Notes: generated by a model not told the origin, from the letters alone. Positions 1-7,414 are shown, numbered from the stretch's first letter. The stretch: DNA of 19,584 nt from UBA1181 sp045617845 (GCA_045617845.1 JAZLJL010000057.1:1-19584), one strand, 5' to 3'. Numbers and translations: made by a program.

Positions 1-2
1 TG

Positions 3-860
3 GACGGACTTTATGAGACCATCCGTGAAAAGGTCTTGTCGGACTACCAGTGCCATATAGACGAGACTGTTCAACATGTTGTGGACTCCAAATCAGGACA
101 TTGTAGAAATGCCTACGATTGGGGATTTATCAGTCCAAACTTCAAGGTGATGTTCTTCACCTCCGCCGAAGGATCCAGGAGCAAGGACGTACTTGACGAA
201 CAATTGAAGGACTTCAAGGGAAAGTATATCCAAACCGACGGTTACGCGGCATATAAGGGAGTAGGGGAACGCCTAGGAAGGGATATAGAACAGATTCCCT
301 GCATGGCTCACGTGAGAAGAAAATTTTTTGATTGTTTAACCTATCACAAAAAGAAAGCCAAGGAGGCTTTGGCATTAATAGATAGGATGTTCCTATTAGA
401 AAGACTCATGAGAAAGAAGCAGATGGTGAAAGAAGAAATCGCATCACATAGAAGAAAGTACCTAAAGACTTTACTTGACCGATTCAAGGCGTGGTTGGCC
501 AAACAACTTTCATCCTCTGCATTTTTCAAAGACGACAATATCGGAAAAGCAGTCACCTACGCTTGGGACAGAATTGACCGGTTCTATTTACTGCTCAACA
601 ATGGAAGTTTTGAACTCGACAACAATTTTGCAGAGCGATGTATGAGAGGTCATACCTTAGGCAGGAAGAATTACCTATTTTGTCAAAATGCGGAGAGTGA
701 GGTCCGGACGTGCAAAATCTATTCAATAATCGAGAGCTGCAAGCTGTCGGGTATCGATCCGTATAGATACCTGAACTATGTCTTTTCGCATAAACCAGAC
801 ATTGGTGAGACATGGGAAAACCTATTGCCATGCAACATTAATCCTGAGTTAATAATGTGA
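3..860 (+). CDS. IS66 family transposase (TnpC), C-terminal part, 5'-truncated by window edge
   Basis: DDE transposase that would catalyse cut-and-join of an IS66 element. The reading frame is open from base 3, so the true start is upstream; a TTG at 36 is only an internal codon. The catalytic core is visible: HIDET (first Asp, around base 57), QTDGYAAYKG (second Asp, around base 235), and near the C-terminus LDNNFAER followed by LGRKNYLF, the IS66 signature holding the catalytic Glu. A basic, Lys-rich stretch between the second Asp and the Glu is the usual insertion of this family. The C-terminus (KIYSIIESCKLSGIDPYRYL) matches the IS66 C-terminal domain. No frameshift or internal stop is seen in the visible part, so the copy may be functional. 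It is followed within 25 bp by a strong terminator. Confidence 0.93.
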   Translation, partial: DGLYETIREKVLSDYQCHIDETVQHVVDSKSGHCRNAYDWGFISPNFKVMFFTSAEGSRSKDVLDEQLKDFKGKYIQTDGYAAYKGVGERLGRDIEQIPCMAHVRRKFFDCLTYHKKKAKEALALIDRMFLLERLMRKKQMVKEEIASHRRKYLKTLLDRFKAWLAKQLSSSAFFKDDNIGKAVTYAWDRIDRFYLLLNNGSFELDNNFAERCMRGHTLGRKNYLFCQNAESEVRTCKIYSIIESCKLSGIDPYRYLNYVFSHKPDIGETWENLLPCNINPELIM

Positions 861-883
861 ACATAGTATAATCTACAATATAA

Positions 884-920
884 AGCGTCGATGGTTCAAA
901 TCATCGACGCTGTTTTTTTT
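884..920 (+). terminator. Rho-independent terminator of the IS66 transposase
   Basis: A perfect 10-bp stem (AGCGTCGATG, 884-893, with CATCGACGCT, 902-911) closes an 8-nt loop and is followed by G and eight T residues (913-920). It lies 23 bp after the transposase stop. Confidence 0.88.
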
Positions 921-1036
921 GCCCCGTGCAACATCATTAAAATCTGACGTTCAAATTTAAACTTTTCAAAATTGTCAAATTGGGCCGTATTTTTGCCTTA
1001 AATATCTAATTTACAACCTGTTCACCGAACGCTTAC

Positions 1037-1202
1037 GTGTAAAGTCTACGTCTATTTAACATAATATTAATTATATAACAAAAGATATAGTTCCTTTGTA
1101 TTACGTCACAAAGGCATGGGACGTATTATTGAAAGACGGGCTACGGATGATGAGTTCTATTGGTTTTTCCGAAGTGTAACAGCGTAGGAAATAACAGCCT
1201 CC
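1037..1202. other. Intergenic segment between IS66 right end and Lrp gene
   Basis: I see no gene here that I would call. There is an inverted repeat CCTTTGT (1093-1099) / ACAAAGG (1108-1114) with an 8-nt spacer. It could be a weak 3' hairpin for the leftward Lrp transcript or an operator. A 21-codon frame from ATG 1116 to the TAA at 1179-1181 has no supporting features. Together with the IS tail (861-1036) this completes the gene-free stretch 861-1202. Confidence 0.4.
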
Positions 1203-1688
1203 CTAAATATGTAATGGAATCATATTGGAGTGTTTCACTTCCGCCATCACGAATATGGAGTGTAAACTGCCGATGCTGTCGATTTCGCCTAATGTGTTGA
1301 GTACCAGATCTTGGTAATGATCCATGTCCCGAACCATCATCTTCATCATAAAATCATAATCACCGGATGTGTTCCAACAATCTGTCACTTCCTCAATGGC
1401 GTTGATGGTTTCCACAAATTTCAGTCCGTTCGCTTTGGAGTGTTGTTTGAGCTTCACATTGCACAATACAGTCATGCCGCATCCTAACTTTTTGGCATCC
1501 AATATGGCAATGTATTTCTTAATATACCCCAATTCCTCTAGACGTTTTTGCCGTTCGTGGACAGGTGAAGTGGTAAGATTCACTCGTTCTGCCAATTCTT
1601 TGGAGGTTAACTTCCCGTCTTCTTGTAATGCTTTTAGTATTTTCAAGTCGATTTCGTCCAGTGTTTCCTCAGGAATGTTTCCTTTCAT
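1203..1688 (-). CDS. Lrp/AsnC family transcriptional regulator
   Basis: A 161-residue protein, the usual length for the family. The N-terminal winged helix-turn-helix spans about residues 12-60 (DEIDLKILKALQEDGKLTSK, then a recognition helix around TTSPVHERQKRLEELGYI). The C-terminal RAM/ligand domain follows, with the family-typical GDYDFMMKMMVRD segment at about residues 109-121. Family members sense amino acids and regulate amino-acid metabolism or transport; nothing here identifies the effector. The gene stands alone, transcribed away from the surface-protein block that begins at 1823, so the two share the 1689-1822 intergenic region. ATG 1688 gives the complete HTH and is the only good start. 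No strong terminator is seen downstream. Confidence 0.93.
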   Translation of the reverse strand: MKGNIPEETLDEIDLKILKALQEDGKLTSKELAERVNLTTSPVHERQKRLEELGYIKKYIAILDAKKLGCGMTVLCNVKLKQHSKANGLKFVETINAIEEVTDCWNTSGDYDFMMKMMVRDMDHYQDLVLNTLGEIDSIGSLHSIFVMAEVKHSNMIPLHI

Positions 1689-1769
1689 AATGTTTATTTG
1701 AAGAAAATAGTTCTTATAATTAATGATTTTTCAACAGAAATAGTATATTTTACCGAATATTAAAAGCAT

Positions 1770-1801
1770 ATTGTATCAGAAGAAAAATGGATTGAAATTT
1801 G
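1770..1801 (+). promoter_or_regulatory. Possible Bacteroidetes-type promoter for the 1823 lipoprotein
   Basis: ATTG (1770-1773), 20 bp, then GAAATTTG (1794-1801) resembles the TTTG / TAnnTTTG pattern of the Bacteroidetes housekeeping sigma factor, with one mismatch in each box. Predicted transcription start is near 1807, leaving a leader of about 15 nt before ATG 1823. Confidence 0.35.
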
Positions 1802-1822
1802 CGGAAAATTTAATTTGGTCCG

Positions 1823-2371
1823 ATGAAAAGAATCCATATTTTCATTTTTAGTGTGTTGTTTACCTTTTCATGTAAAACAGATGGTCATGATGAAGTTGAC
1901 GCTGTGAACCGCGCATATATTGTTCCTATCGAAAGAAAAGATATATCCCCTAAAAATGATTCGCTCAAACGTCTGCCAACCCTCCGAGAATTTGAACAAT
2001 TGTTTCTATTCGCTTCTTTATCAATAGATTGCGCTGCCGTTTACCCTATCGGGGAAGCTGGTATTCGACTTCCTCTTCAGGGCTATTCCCCTTCCGAAGG
2101 CACTGTGGTTTTGTATCATACTTTGGGTAGTTATCTTGCCCAAGGTGATTCTATTTTCCAGTTTAACGACAAGGCGGAATATCAGTTCCTCCCCTATTGC
2201 GGCGGTTACCATAGCCTTCGTTACGTGTCCGATTCTCTCTGCGACGACGGCTTGCCCTTTGGTGGTTTGTATTGGTTTGACCATAATGAAGGGGAAGAAT
2301 CGGAGGTGGTCTCCTATTTCAATCAGAATTTGCAATCTGTTATCTATCGTTCCCTTTATTTGGTCGATTAG
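1823..2371 (+). CDS. Small predicted lipoprotein, unknown function
   Basis: A 182-residue protein I do not recognise. It starts MKRIHIFIFSVLFTFSC: a basic N-terminus, a hydrophobic stretch and a Cys at position 17 after FTFS, which fits a Bacteroidetes SPII lipoprotein signal, although the lipobox is loose. The mature part has no motif I know. It is rich in Gly, Tyr, Leu and Ser, with several Cys (positions 71, 127 and 140 approximately), and ends in YRSLYLVD. It lies 54 bp before the secreted protein at 2426 on the same strand and has no visible terminator, so it may be the first gene of that surface-protein block. Upstream is a candidate promoter. Likely outer-membrane or surface anchored; function not inferable from sequence. 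Confidence 0.72.
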   Translation: MKRIHIFIFSVLFTFSCKTDGHDEVDAVNRAYIVPIERKDISPKNDSLKRLPTLREFEQLFLFASLSIDCAAVYPIGEAGIRLPLQGYSPSEGTVVLYHTLGSYLAQGDSIFQFNDKAEYQFLPYCGGYHSLRYVSDSLCDDGLPFGGLYWFDHNEGEESEVVSYFNQNLQSVIYRSLYLVD

Positions 2372-2425
2372 ATTTTTTTTTAGAGTTGTGGTGACGTATA
2401 ATTAATTAATAATCAATTAGTAAAT

Positions 2426-2893
2426 ATGAAAAAGAGAATTTTGCTTTGTGCGATGTTGTTGAATGTCGCATGCTCTTATGCGGCTACATATAGGGCTGCT
2501 GTAATCAATCTAAAATCAGGTGATAGTGTTTGTTATGCGCTGGAAGGAGTCTCCATAACGGCGCAAGGCGGAAATGTAGAGGTCACTGCTCCTAAGGGTC
2601 AGGCTAAATGGAAACTTTCAGAGGTTGTTTCCTTTGAGGTGAAAGAGATCAATGCCGATGTTACTTCTGTCGCCGAAGTCCAGAATTTCTTTGTCCGCTT
2701 TGATGAGGTGAATAAAATACTTGAAATCAACAATTACACGGGAGATGTTGACTTCTTTTTGCCAGGTGGACAGTTTTATAAATCATTTGATGTCCGCCAA
2801 AACGCAACCATCGAGTTGGGTGGTTTGCCTCAATCCCTTTATCTATGCGTATTCCGTGCTAATGGTCAAACTCTTAAAATCATCACCAAATGA
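2426..2893 (+). CDS. Secreted protein with T9SS-like C-terminal tail
   Basis: A 155-residue protein with a Sec signal peptide (MKKRILLCAMLLNVACSYAA, cleavage probably after about residue 19-20). Residues 22-73 have the form seen after the signal peptide in many Bacteroidales exported proteins: a strand with LKSGDSV, a short V..TAQGGNVEVTAP segment, then WKLSEVVSFEVK. Residues 90-155 resemble a type IX secretion tail: a strand, then FFLPGGQFYKS, then IELGGLPQSLYLCVF and a final NGQTLKIITK. The usual residues are GxLxxx...LPxGxYxVxV...GxxxxKxxx. If so, it would be carried over the outer membrane by T9SS. It is very small for a T9SS cargo: the protein is little more than signal, short module and tail. 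Its TGA stop overlaps the next gene's ATG (ATGA at 2890), implying translational coupling. Confidence 0.75.
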   Translation: MKKRILLCAMLLNVACSYAATYRAAVINLKSGDSVCYALEGVSITAQGGNVEVTAPKGQAKWKLSEVVSFEVKEINADVTSVAEVQNFFVRFDEVNKILEINNYTGDVDFFLPGGQFYKSFDVRQNATIELGGLPQSLYLCVFRANGQTLKIITK

Positions 2894-4218
2894 AAAGAGG
2901 AATTGTAATATTTGTCGCATCCCTACTCTCATGGGGTGCGTACGCCCAAACGTCGTTAAATGTCCAAAAGAAGGATGGCTCTAATTATGTTATCTTGTTG
3001 GACGATTTCGAAAAGGCTTCATTCGATGATTCTGATCCTACTCAACCTGAAGTAATCCTTAGAGAGGTGGAAGTTGTAAAATGGGACACCGTGGAGGTTG
3101 AGAAGAAGGTTGAAGTTATCAAGTGGGATACTGTGGAGGTTGAGAAGACGGTTGAGGTCATCAAGTGGGACACTGTGGAGATTGAGAAGACGGTTGAGGT
3201 CATCAAGCGGGATACTGTGGAGATTGAGGTTATTAAGCTGGATACTGTGGAGATTGAGAAGACGGTTGATATCATCAAGTGGGATACCGTGGAGGTTGAG
3301 GTTATTAAGCTGGATACTGTGGAGATTGAGAAACACGATACCATTACAAAGCGGGAGATAGACACGGTCACAATTGGCATGCTTGATGACAACGTATTGG
3401 TTTATAAGAATCAAGAAGGTCGATCTTGTTATCGAGTCTCTTTTGAGGATGATGATTTGCTGACTCCATTGACCGGTTCGTTAACAGGCGGACAAGAACC
3501 TACCAAATGGTCCGATTTAATCGATGATGAACAATACGGAGGTCAACTCTTGTATGGAGATGACGGTGCGGGGAGTAACTGTAGCTATATTTTCGTCGAT
3601 CAACTCTCTGGCTTGATGTCTGGATTCCAAGGTGAATTTACTGGCGCGGATCTCTCTTATGGTAACGCTTATTGGTCGGGAGGACTTGCTTTGTCCAATT
3701 ATTATAATTCTTCTTTTGAAGATGGTGGTTTCATGACACAACTTGAGGTATATTCTGCCACGGAAAGTGGTGGTGCCAACGGGTCTTCCAATTTCTTGAT
3801 GAGTTATGGTTACCAAGATGCGGAGCCTACTCCTTATTCTTACGACAGCCGTCCGTATATAGGCAATATGTATGGGGATTTTTCCATCGAATCACTCTAT
3901 GTGAATAACTCGACCTATTTACTACATTCTGTCGGATATGGAGATGGTTTTAATACAGCGGCAAATGAGAATACGCAGGTTATGTTTGTCTTAGAGGGTT
4001 ATCGCGATGCGGAGGAGATACAGTCTGCGGGTAAGGTGGTGTTCTATTTGGTGAAGGATGGTGTACCTGTCACGGAATGGAGCAAGGTGGATTGCTCTGC
4101 GTTGGGAATATGTGATCATTTTAGGGTTAATATCACGGCCTCAGAGGACCAATCGGGCGCTTATGGATTGAATGTGCCTGCTTATGTGGCCATTGATGAT
4201 ATAGTTGTTTCTCGATGA
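2890..4218 (+). CDS. Secreted DUF4465 protein with a WDTVEVEK tandem-repeat stalk
   Basis: A 442-residue exported protein. Residues 1-20 are a signal peptide ending GAYAQ. Residues 22-47 (LNVQKKDGSNYVILL...FEKASF) form the short post-signal module also seen in the GH5 protein at 5103. Residues 58-154 are a charged tandem repeat of period 14 (VEVIKWDTVEVEKT), interrupted by shorter units that lack KTVE. Residues about 215-442 match DUF4465 (PF14717): GFQGEF, YWSGGLALSNYY, YVNNSTYLLHSVGYGDGF, GKVVFYLVKD, ALGICDHFRV and the final PAYVAIDDIVV. DUF4465 is an extracellular domain of Bacteroidetes. Known members occur near surface lipoproteins and TonB receptors, some in cobalamin-uptake loci; no such receptor is in this window. 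The gene starts on the preceding stop (ATGA) and ends on the next start (ATGA), so the three genes form one translational unit. Confidence 0.85.
   Translation: MKRGIVIFVASLLSWGAYAQTSLNVQKKDGSNYVILLDDFEKASFDDSDPTQPEVILREVEVVKWDTVEVEKKVEVIKWDTVEVEKTVEVIKWDTVEIEKTVEVIKRDTVEIEVIKLDTVEIEKTVDIIKWDTVEVEVIKLDTVEIEKHDTITKREIDTVTIGMLDDNVLVYKNQEGRSCYRVSFEDDDLLTPLTGSLTGGQEPTKWSDLIDDEQYGGQLLYGDDGAGSNCSYIFVDQLSGLMSGFQGEFTGADLSYGNAYWSGGLALSNYYNSSFEDGGFMTQLEVYSATESGGANGSSNFLMSYGYQDAEPTPYSYDSRPYIGNMYGDFSIESLYVNNSTYLLHSVGYGDGFNTAANENTQVMFVLEGYRDAEEIQSAGKVVFYLVKDGVPVTEWSKVDCSALGICDHFRVNITASEDQSGAYGLNVPAYVAIDDIVVSR
3061..3351 (+). repeat. In-frame tandem repeat, period 42 bp with 30-bp variants
   Basis: Within the DUF4465 gene, units coding for W-D-T-V-E-[V/I]-E-K-[T/K]-V-[E/D]-[V/I]-I-K recur about seven times. 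Most units are 42 bp. Two lack the 12 bp for KTVE and are 30 bp. The copies are near identical in DNA (gtggagattgagaagacggt recurs), which points to recent expansion or slippage. Confidence 0.9.
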
Positions 4219-5066
4219 GTATGGGGCTGAAAACGATTGGCATGGCGATATTTCTCGCCATGCTTCTTTTCTCTTGTAAAGAGAAGGATTTGCAGGAGGA
4301 AAAGAATGAAGAACAGGACAGCGATACCTCTCTTACGGAGAGGATTGTCGAACCAATTGTGGTGGATTATGCGCCGGGATATTCGCAATTTATCGACCAA
4401 CGTTTTTCCGGCTATGATTCCAAAGAGGATATTTTGAGGCAATGTACCCGTATCTTGTCATTGGATAGCGGTGATGTCACTTTGGGTGGGTTCGGTGGCT
4501 ACATAGTCATAGATTTGGGCAATGAGGCGCGTTCTAAGGATTACACTTTCCGTTTCAACGGGAACGGCTTCGACGATAATTTTTGTCTCGTGTCGGTATC
4601 GGACGATGCTGTGACTTGGCGTCACATCAACACGTCCGAGGATGTCCCTACTGTAGAGTTTTCCTATGTGCAGAATACGGAACACTCCAAATATTCATGG
4701 AAGATAGATTCTTTGACCACTTGCAGACAGATTGGTGTCCGGGAGATTTGCAATACCCAAATACGTTATGATTGGGACACCACTCCCATCTGGTCTAAAA
4801 TAATCGATGGCGTGGAGACTAGAATTCCCTCTCACAGCGAATCGGTTCCTTTGCTCTATATCCGAACACACCAAGGGCCCTACTTCAATTCTTATCTTTC
4901 TAAACCATCGGGTGTTTTGCCCAAAATGGATCATGCGTTGTGTGAAAGTTTTGTGGTCGGAAGGGATGTCCGTTACCTCAAGTTCCAAAATGTTTTCGAC
5001 TCCATCTCTCCTATTGTGGGTGAGATTTCTCCTGAGATAAAAAACATCATGGTTTTGTTTAGGTAG
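4215..5066 (+). CDS. Predicted surface lipoprotein related to Bacteroides cell-surface proteins
   Basis: A 283-residue protein with an SPII signal: hydrophobic stretch, then LLFSC with Cys 21, followed by an acidic, charged tether (KEKDLQEEKNEEQ) that often marks surface export of lipoproteins in Bacteroidetes. The body (about residues 45-150) follows a pattern I associate with Bacteroides cell-surface proteins: VDYAPGYSQFI, then DVTLGGFGGYIVIDLG, then a GNGFDDN...VSVSDDAVTW strand pair. This is a galactose-binding-like beta fold in related proteins; here that is inference. It has five Cys after the lipid-anchor Cys. The start overlaps the preceding stop (ATGA at 4215). It is the last gene of the block and runs tail-to-tail into the GH5 gene with 36 bp between them and no obvious terminator. 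An ATG at 4221 is an alternative start that keeps the signal peptide. Confidence 0.75.
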   Translation: MSMGLKTIGMAIFLAMLLFSCKEKDLQEEKNEEQDSDTSLTERIVEPIVVDYAPGYSQFIDQRFSGYDSKEDILRQCTRILSLDSGDVTLGGFGGYIVIDLGNEARSKDYTFRFNGNGFDDNFCLVSVSDDAVTWRHINTSEDVPTVEFSYVQNTEHSKYSWKIDSLTTCRQIGVREICNTQIRYDWDTTPIWSKIIDGVETRIPSHSESVPLLYIRTHQGPYFNSYLSKPSGVLPKMDHALCESFVVGRDVRYLKFQNVFDSISPIVGEISPEIKNIMVLFR

Positions 5067-5102
5067 CTGTTTCTCTCTTTTCTCCTCAGAACTCTCCCCG
5101 TC

Positions 5103-6365
5103 TCAGTACGGATAACTCCCCTCTTCGGCCCCTCTAAGCAGACCGTCCATGGCTGTTTGGTTGCCTACGCAATTGTTGTCGCGGTCTATGACGCTCATAT
5201 TGCCTGCAGGTGTGTCCCACAAGACTGGTACGATTCCGTTGTCCTTCGCCGTTTGGGTGAGGAATTGGTAATAGTCCGCGCGGCACGCTTCGAACTTCGC
5301 TTTCATTTCGCCTGAAAGTTCTCGGTTCATCACGGCGAACTCGCCCATGACGACAGGGATACCTTTGTCCACGAACATTCTTTTGATGTCCGAGAATTCC
5401 TTCTCCACGGTCTCTTCCGTGTGCCATGTGCAGGAGCGGTTGACACCATCCACGACGATGTTCTGGTAGTTCTTCCCCCAAAACCAGTGGCAAGGTCCCC
5501 AATCCGCGTCTTCCTCCATCAATGCGTAGGTATATGGGTAATAGTGGAACTCCATCATGAGACGGTTTTCCACCACGTCCGTAGGCATGTAATCGTATTG
5601 TACGGCTTTTTCTGCGGAGGTGCCGGCGCATTGGATGACAAGGCAGCGGGTGCCGTTGTTCCCGCCTGTTTCACGAACGGTGTTCACGAAGGTCTGGTGG
5701 TAACTTTTCAGGATGGCGGCTTGCTCGTCGTTCTCCGTGTCTGGTTCGTTGCAGCTGCAGAAGAGCAGATGTTCGTCATACTCCTTGAATTCAGTCGCGA
5801 TCTGTTTCCATAGACGTGCTTGGGTCTCGTTGACCGAGGCTTGCGAAGAGGCTTCCACGTGGCGCTCCAACCATCCGCCGTCCCAATGGATGTTCAACAG
5901 GACGTAAAGGTCGTCGTTGATGCAGTAATCCACCACCTCTTTCACGCGTTTCTTCCACCAATCGGGGATTACTCCCCCATTCTCTTCCGCATAGATGTTC
6001 CATGCGACCGGAATGCGTATCGTGTTGAATCCTGCGGCTTTGTAGGCGTCGATCATCTTTTGTGTGATCATCGGGCTGCCCCAGCACGTCTCGTTGCTCG
6101 ATGTGGTGGAACAGCCGACGCTCTCCAACGTGTTGCCTATGTTGCAGGCAAGGTACATCTTTTTCGCTAATTGGGTGGAGGTGATGTCCAGTCCCTCCGT
6201 GTGGGAAGATGGTTCGTTTATGTTCGTGAATGTGACGCTGTCCACCTCGGCGATGGCGAAAGCCTCGTTTGTTCCGTCGCTTTTCCAAACATACATATAT
6301 TCTTGCGCGCTGAGTGTTAATGAGACCAAAGCGCACGCAGCAAAGGTGAAGTGTTTTATATTCAT
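5103..6365 (-). CDS. Secreted glycoside hydrolase family 5 endoglucanase (cellulase)
   Basis: A 420-residue protein likely to hydrolyse beta-1,4-glucan or a related beta-glycan outside the cytoplasm. Signal peptide residues 1-20 (ending LSLTLSAQ-like), then the short KSDGTNEAFAIAEVDSVTF module (28-46), then a (beta/alpha)8 GH5 domain from about residue 60 to the end. Key GH5 features: GNTLES (77-82), FNTIRIPVAWN (113-123), LLNIHWDGGW (156-165), acid/base Glu 207 in CNEPD, HYYPY (274-278), nucleophile Glu 342 in VVMGEFA, and LWD (382-384). All catalytic residues are present and length is normal. There is no T9SS tail, no lipobox and no carbohydrate-binding module. It is a lone gene with no SusC/SusD, so it is not a classical polysaccharide utilisation locus. 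Subfamily is not certain; cellulase is the likeliest activity, but xyloglucanase, mannanase or lichenase cannot be excluded. Confidence 0.93.
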   Translation of the reverse strand: MNIKHFTFAACALVSLTLSAQEYMYVWKSDGTNEAFAIAEVDSVTFTNINEPSSHTEGLDITSTQLAKKMYLACNIGNTLESVGCSTTSSNETCWGSPMITQKMIDAYKAAGFNTIRIPVAWNIYAEENGGVIPDWWKKRVKEVVDYCINDDLYVLLNIHWDGGWLERHVEASSQASVNETQARLWKQIATEFKEYDEHLLFCSCNEPDTENDEQAAILKSYHQTFVNTVRETGGNNGTRCLVIQCAGTSAEKAVQYDYMPTDVVENRLMMEFHYYPYTYALMEEDADWGPCHWFWGKNYQNIVVDGVNRSCTWHTEETVEKEFSDIKRMFVDKGIPVVMGEFAVMNRELSGEMKAKFEACRADYYQFLTQTAKDNGIVPVLWDTPAGNMSVIDRDNNCVGNQTAMDGLLRGAEEGSYPY

Positions 6366-6405
6366 GACATTATTGTTTTAAAGGTAATATTGACAATCGA
6401 TAATG

Positions 6406-6413
6406 CAAATATA
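6406..6413 (-). promoter_or_regulatory. -7 box of the GH5 promoter
   Basis: TATATTTG on the minus strand is a perfect TAnnTTTG match, 41 bp upstream of the GH5 start at 6365. I see no good TTTG at the -33 position. Confidence 0.4.
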
Positions 6414-6498
6414 ACGATTTTTGAAAGATAAAGATATAGAAGTCGGATATTCTTTCCTGGATAGGGATGGCGAATAGTTTCCCTTTGGGAGATAGTAA

Positions 6499-6529
6499 AA
6501 ACGGCGGACCTTCCCGAGATCCGCCGTTT
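6499..6529 (-). terminator. Rho-independent terminator after the 6554 lipoprotein gene
   Basis: A perfect 10-bp stem AAACGGCGGA (6499-6508) / TCCGCCGTTT (6520-6529) with an 11-nt loop. Read leftward the stem ends in a run of T. It sits 25 bp beyond the stop of the lipoprotein gene and separates it from the GH5 promoter. The plus-strand side is also T-rich, so it could work both ways. Confidence 0.85.
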
Positions 6530-6553
6530 CTGTTTTGTTCCCATATAAGGGGA

Positions 6554-7090
6554 TTATCCGGCTATGCATTCGCGGACGCACAATATTTCGTTTTCCCCCT
6601 CGTGGAGATAGATTCTCACGTATTGCGTATGCATATCGTCCCTCGAAACTTCTATGTTGCCCAATCCTGCATCGCTCATATCTTCGTTACAGATGAAGAA
6701 TTTCGCCTTTGTGATTGGTATTATCATCTCAACCGGTGGAAGCATCGTCACTTCAGTCTCATCCATTTCGTTTCTCTTCATTTCTGAAAATGAGACTTTT
6801 ATGGTTCCGTTCTCTTCTGAAATGATTTCCATGACTCCATCCTTGTATATGAATTCGCCTAAGCTTCCGAAGTATTCGTTCAGCTCTTCGTGTGAACGGA
6901 GGATTTTTTGCCCTTTTTGAATTGTCGCGGTGATGGAGGTGTCTACCGCAGTTTCTGTTGCATTTTCGCTAGCGGCTTCTTGTTCGATGGTTTGGGTCGT
7001 GTCCGTATTTGCTACTGGTGTGTTCCCTGCTTGAGGGTTGCAACTTGACAAAATGGCAACGCCTGCGATGATAAGAAAATGTTTTTTCAT
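6554..7090 (-). CDS. Predicted lipoprotein, unknown function
   Basis: A 178-residue protein with a clear SPII signal (MKKHFLIIAGVAILSSC, Cys 17). Residues 18-55 are a low-complexity Thr/Ala/Glu/Asn tether (TPVANTDTTQTIEQEAASEN and onward), typical of a flexible linker holding a domain off the membrane. Residues 60-178 form a small domain with alternating polar and hydrophobic strands: a segment around LGEFIYKDGVMEII, then PPVEMIIPITKAKFFICNED, then YVRIYLHEGENEILCVREC. I do not recognise it. It is a single-gene unit with its own terminator. A perfect -7 box (TACATTTG) lies 110 bp upstream. Confidence 0.75.
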   Translation of the reverse strand: MKKHFLIIAGVAILSSCNPQAGNTPVANTDTTQTIEQEAASENATETAVDTSITATIQKGQKILRSHEELNEYFGSLGEFIYKDGVMEIISEENGTIKVSFSEMKRNEMDETEVTMLPPVEMIIPITKAKFFICNEDMSDAGLGNIEVSRDDMHTQYVRIYLHEGENEILCVRECIAG

Positions 7091-7414
7091 GATTTTATGT
7101 TTTGATTATTAATCGATTAACTGAATGGTTGACAATGAAAAGGTCGTCTAAAATTCTCTTATTAAGTGATTCGACGGATCTATTCTCCCTTCTGTTATGC
7201 AAATGTAATGTTTTTTTCAAATTTCCATTTTCATCTTTTGGTGTTGGAATAAGAGATGAACGCACGCTTTTTTTTATTTTTGCGGGCAATATAAAAAAGA
7301 AAATTCACAAACACATATTGATGGAAATATAGTGCGAAAATGAAATATTTTCTTAATTTTGATGAATAATATGAGTTAAGTGTGTAATGTTTTTTGATTA
7401 AGAAGTATATTGAT
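7091..7414. other. Divergent intergenic region with candidate -7 boxes on both strands
   Basis: This AT-rich gap separates the leftward lipoprotein from the rightward GLUG protein. On the minus strand TACATTTG (7200-7207) and on the plus strand TATTTTTG (7275-7282) are perfect TAnnTTTG boxes. Neither has a convincing -33 TTTG at 19-21 bp. Short frames here have no supporting features. Confidence 0.4.

Larger units (their letters stand above)
1..1036 (+). mobile_element. IS66-family insertion sequence, right-hand part (left end outside window)
   Basis: The segment carries the 3' part of an IS66 transposase, a terminator, about 115 bp of AT-rich non-coding DNA, and then CGCTTAC at 1030-1036. 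Read inward from that end, the minus strand begins GTAAGCGTTCGG, and GTAAGCG is the conserved terminus of the IS66 family. The next 8 bases, GTGTAAAG (1037-1044), would be the right copy of the usual 8-bp IS66 target duplication. The matching left copy and left inverted repeat lie outside the window, so the boundary rests on the terminal motif alone. Confidence 0.62.

Noticed and set aside
2372..2425. Possible cobalamin riboswitch before the DUF4465 operon
   Set aside because: The gap is 54 bp, far too short, and no B12-box sequence is seen there or before 1823.
3019..3414. Long antisense open frames over the tandem repeat
   Set aside because: They exist because the repeat is a multiple of three and stop-free in several frames. 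They have repetitive Leu/Ser/Thr content and no start or fold of their own.
5791..6336. Second minus-strand frame over the GH5 gene
   Set aside because: Arg/His-rich shadow of the GH5 coding sequence, which has all its catalytic motifs in the other frame.
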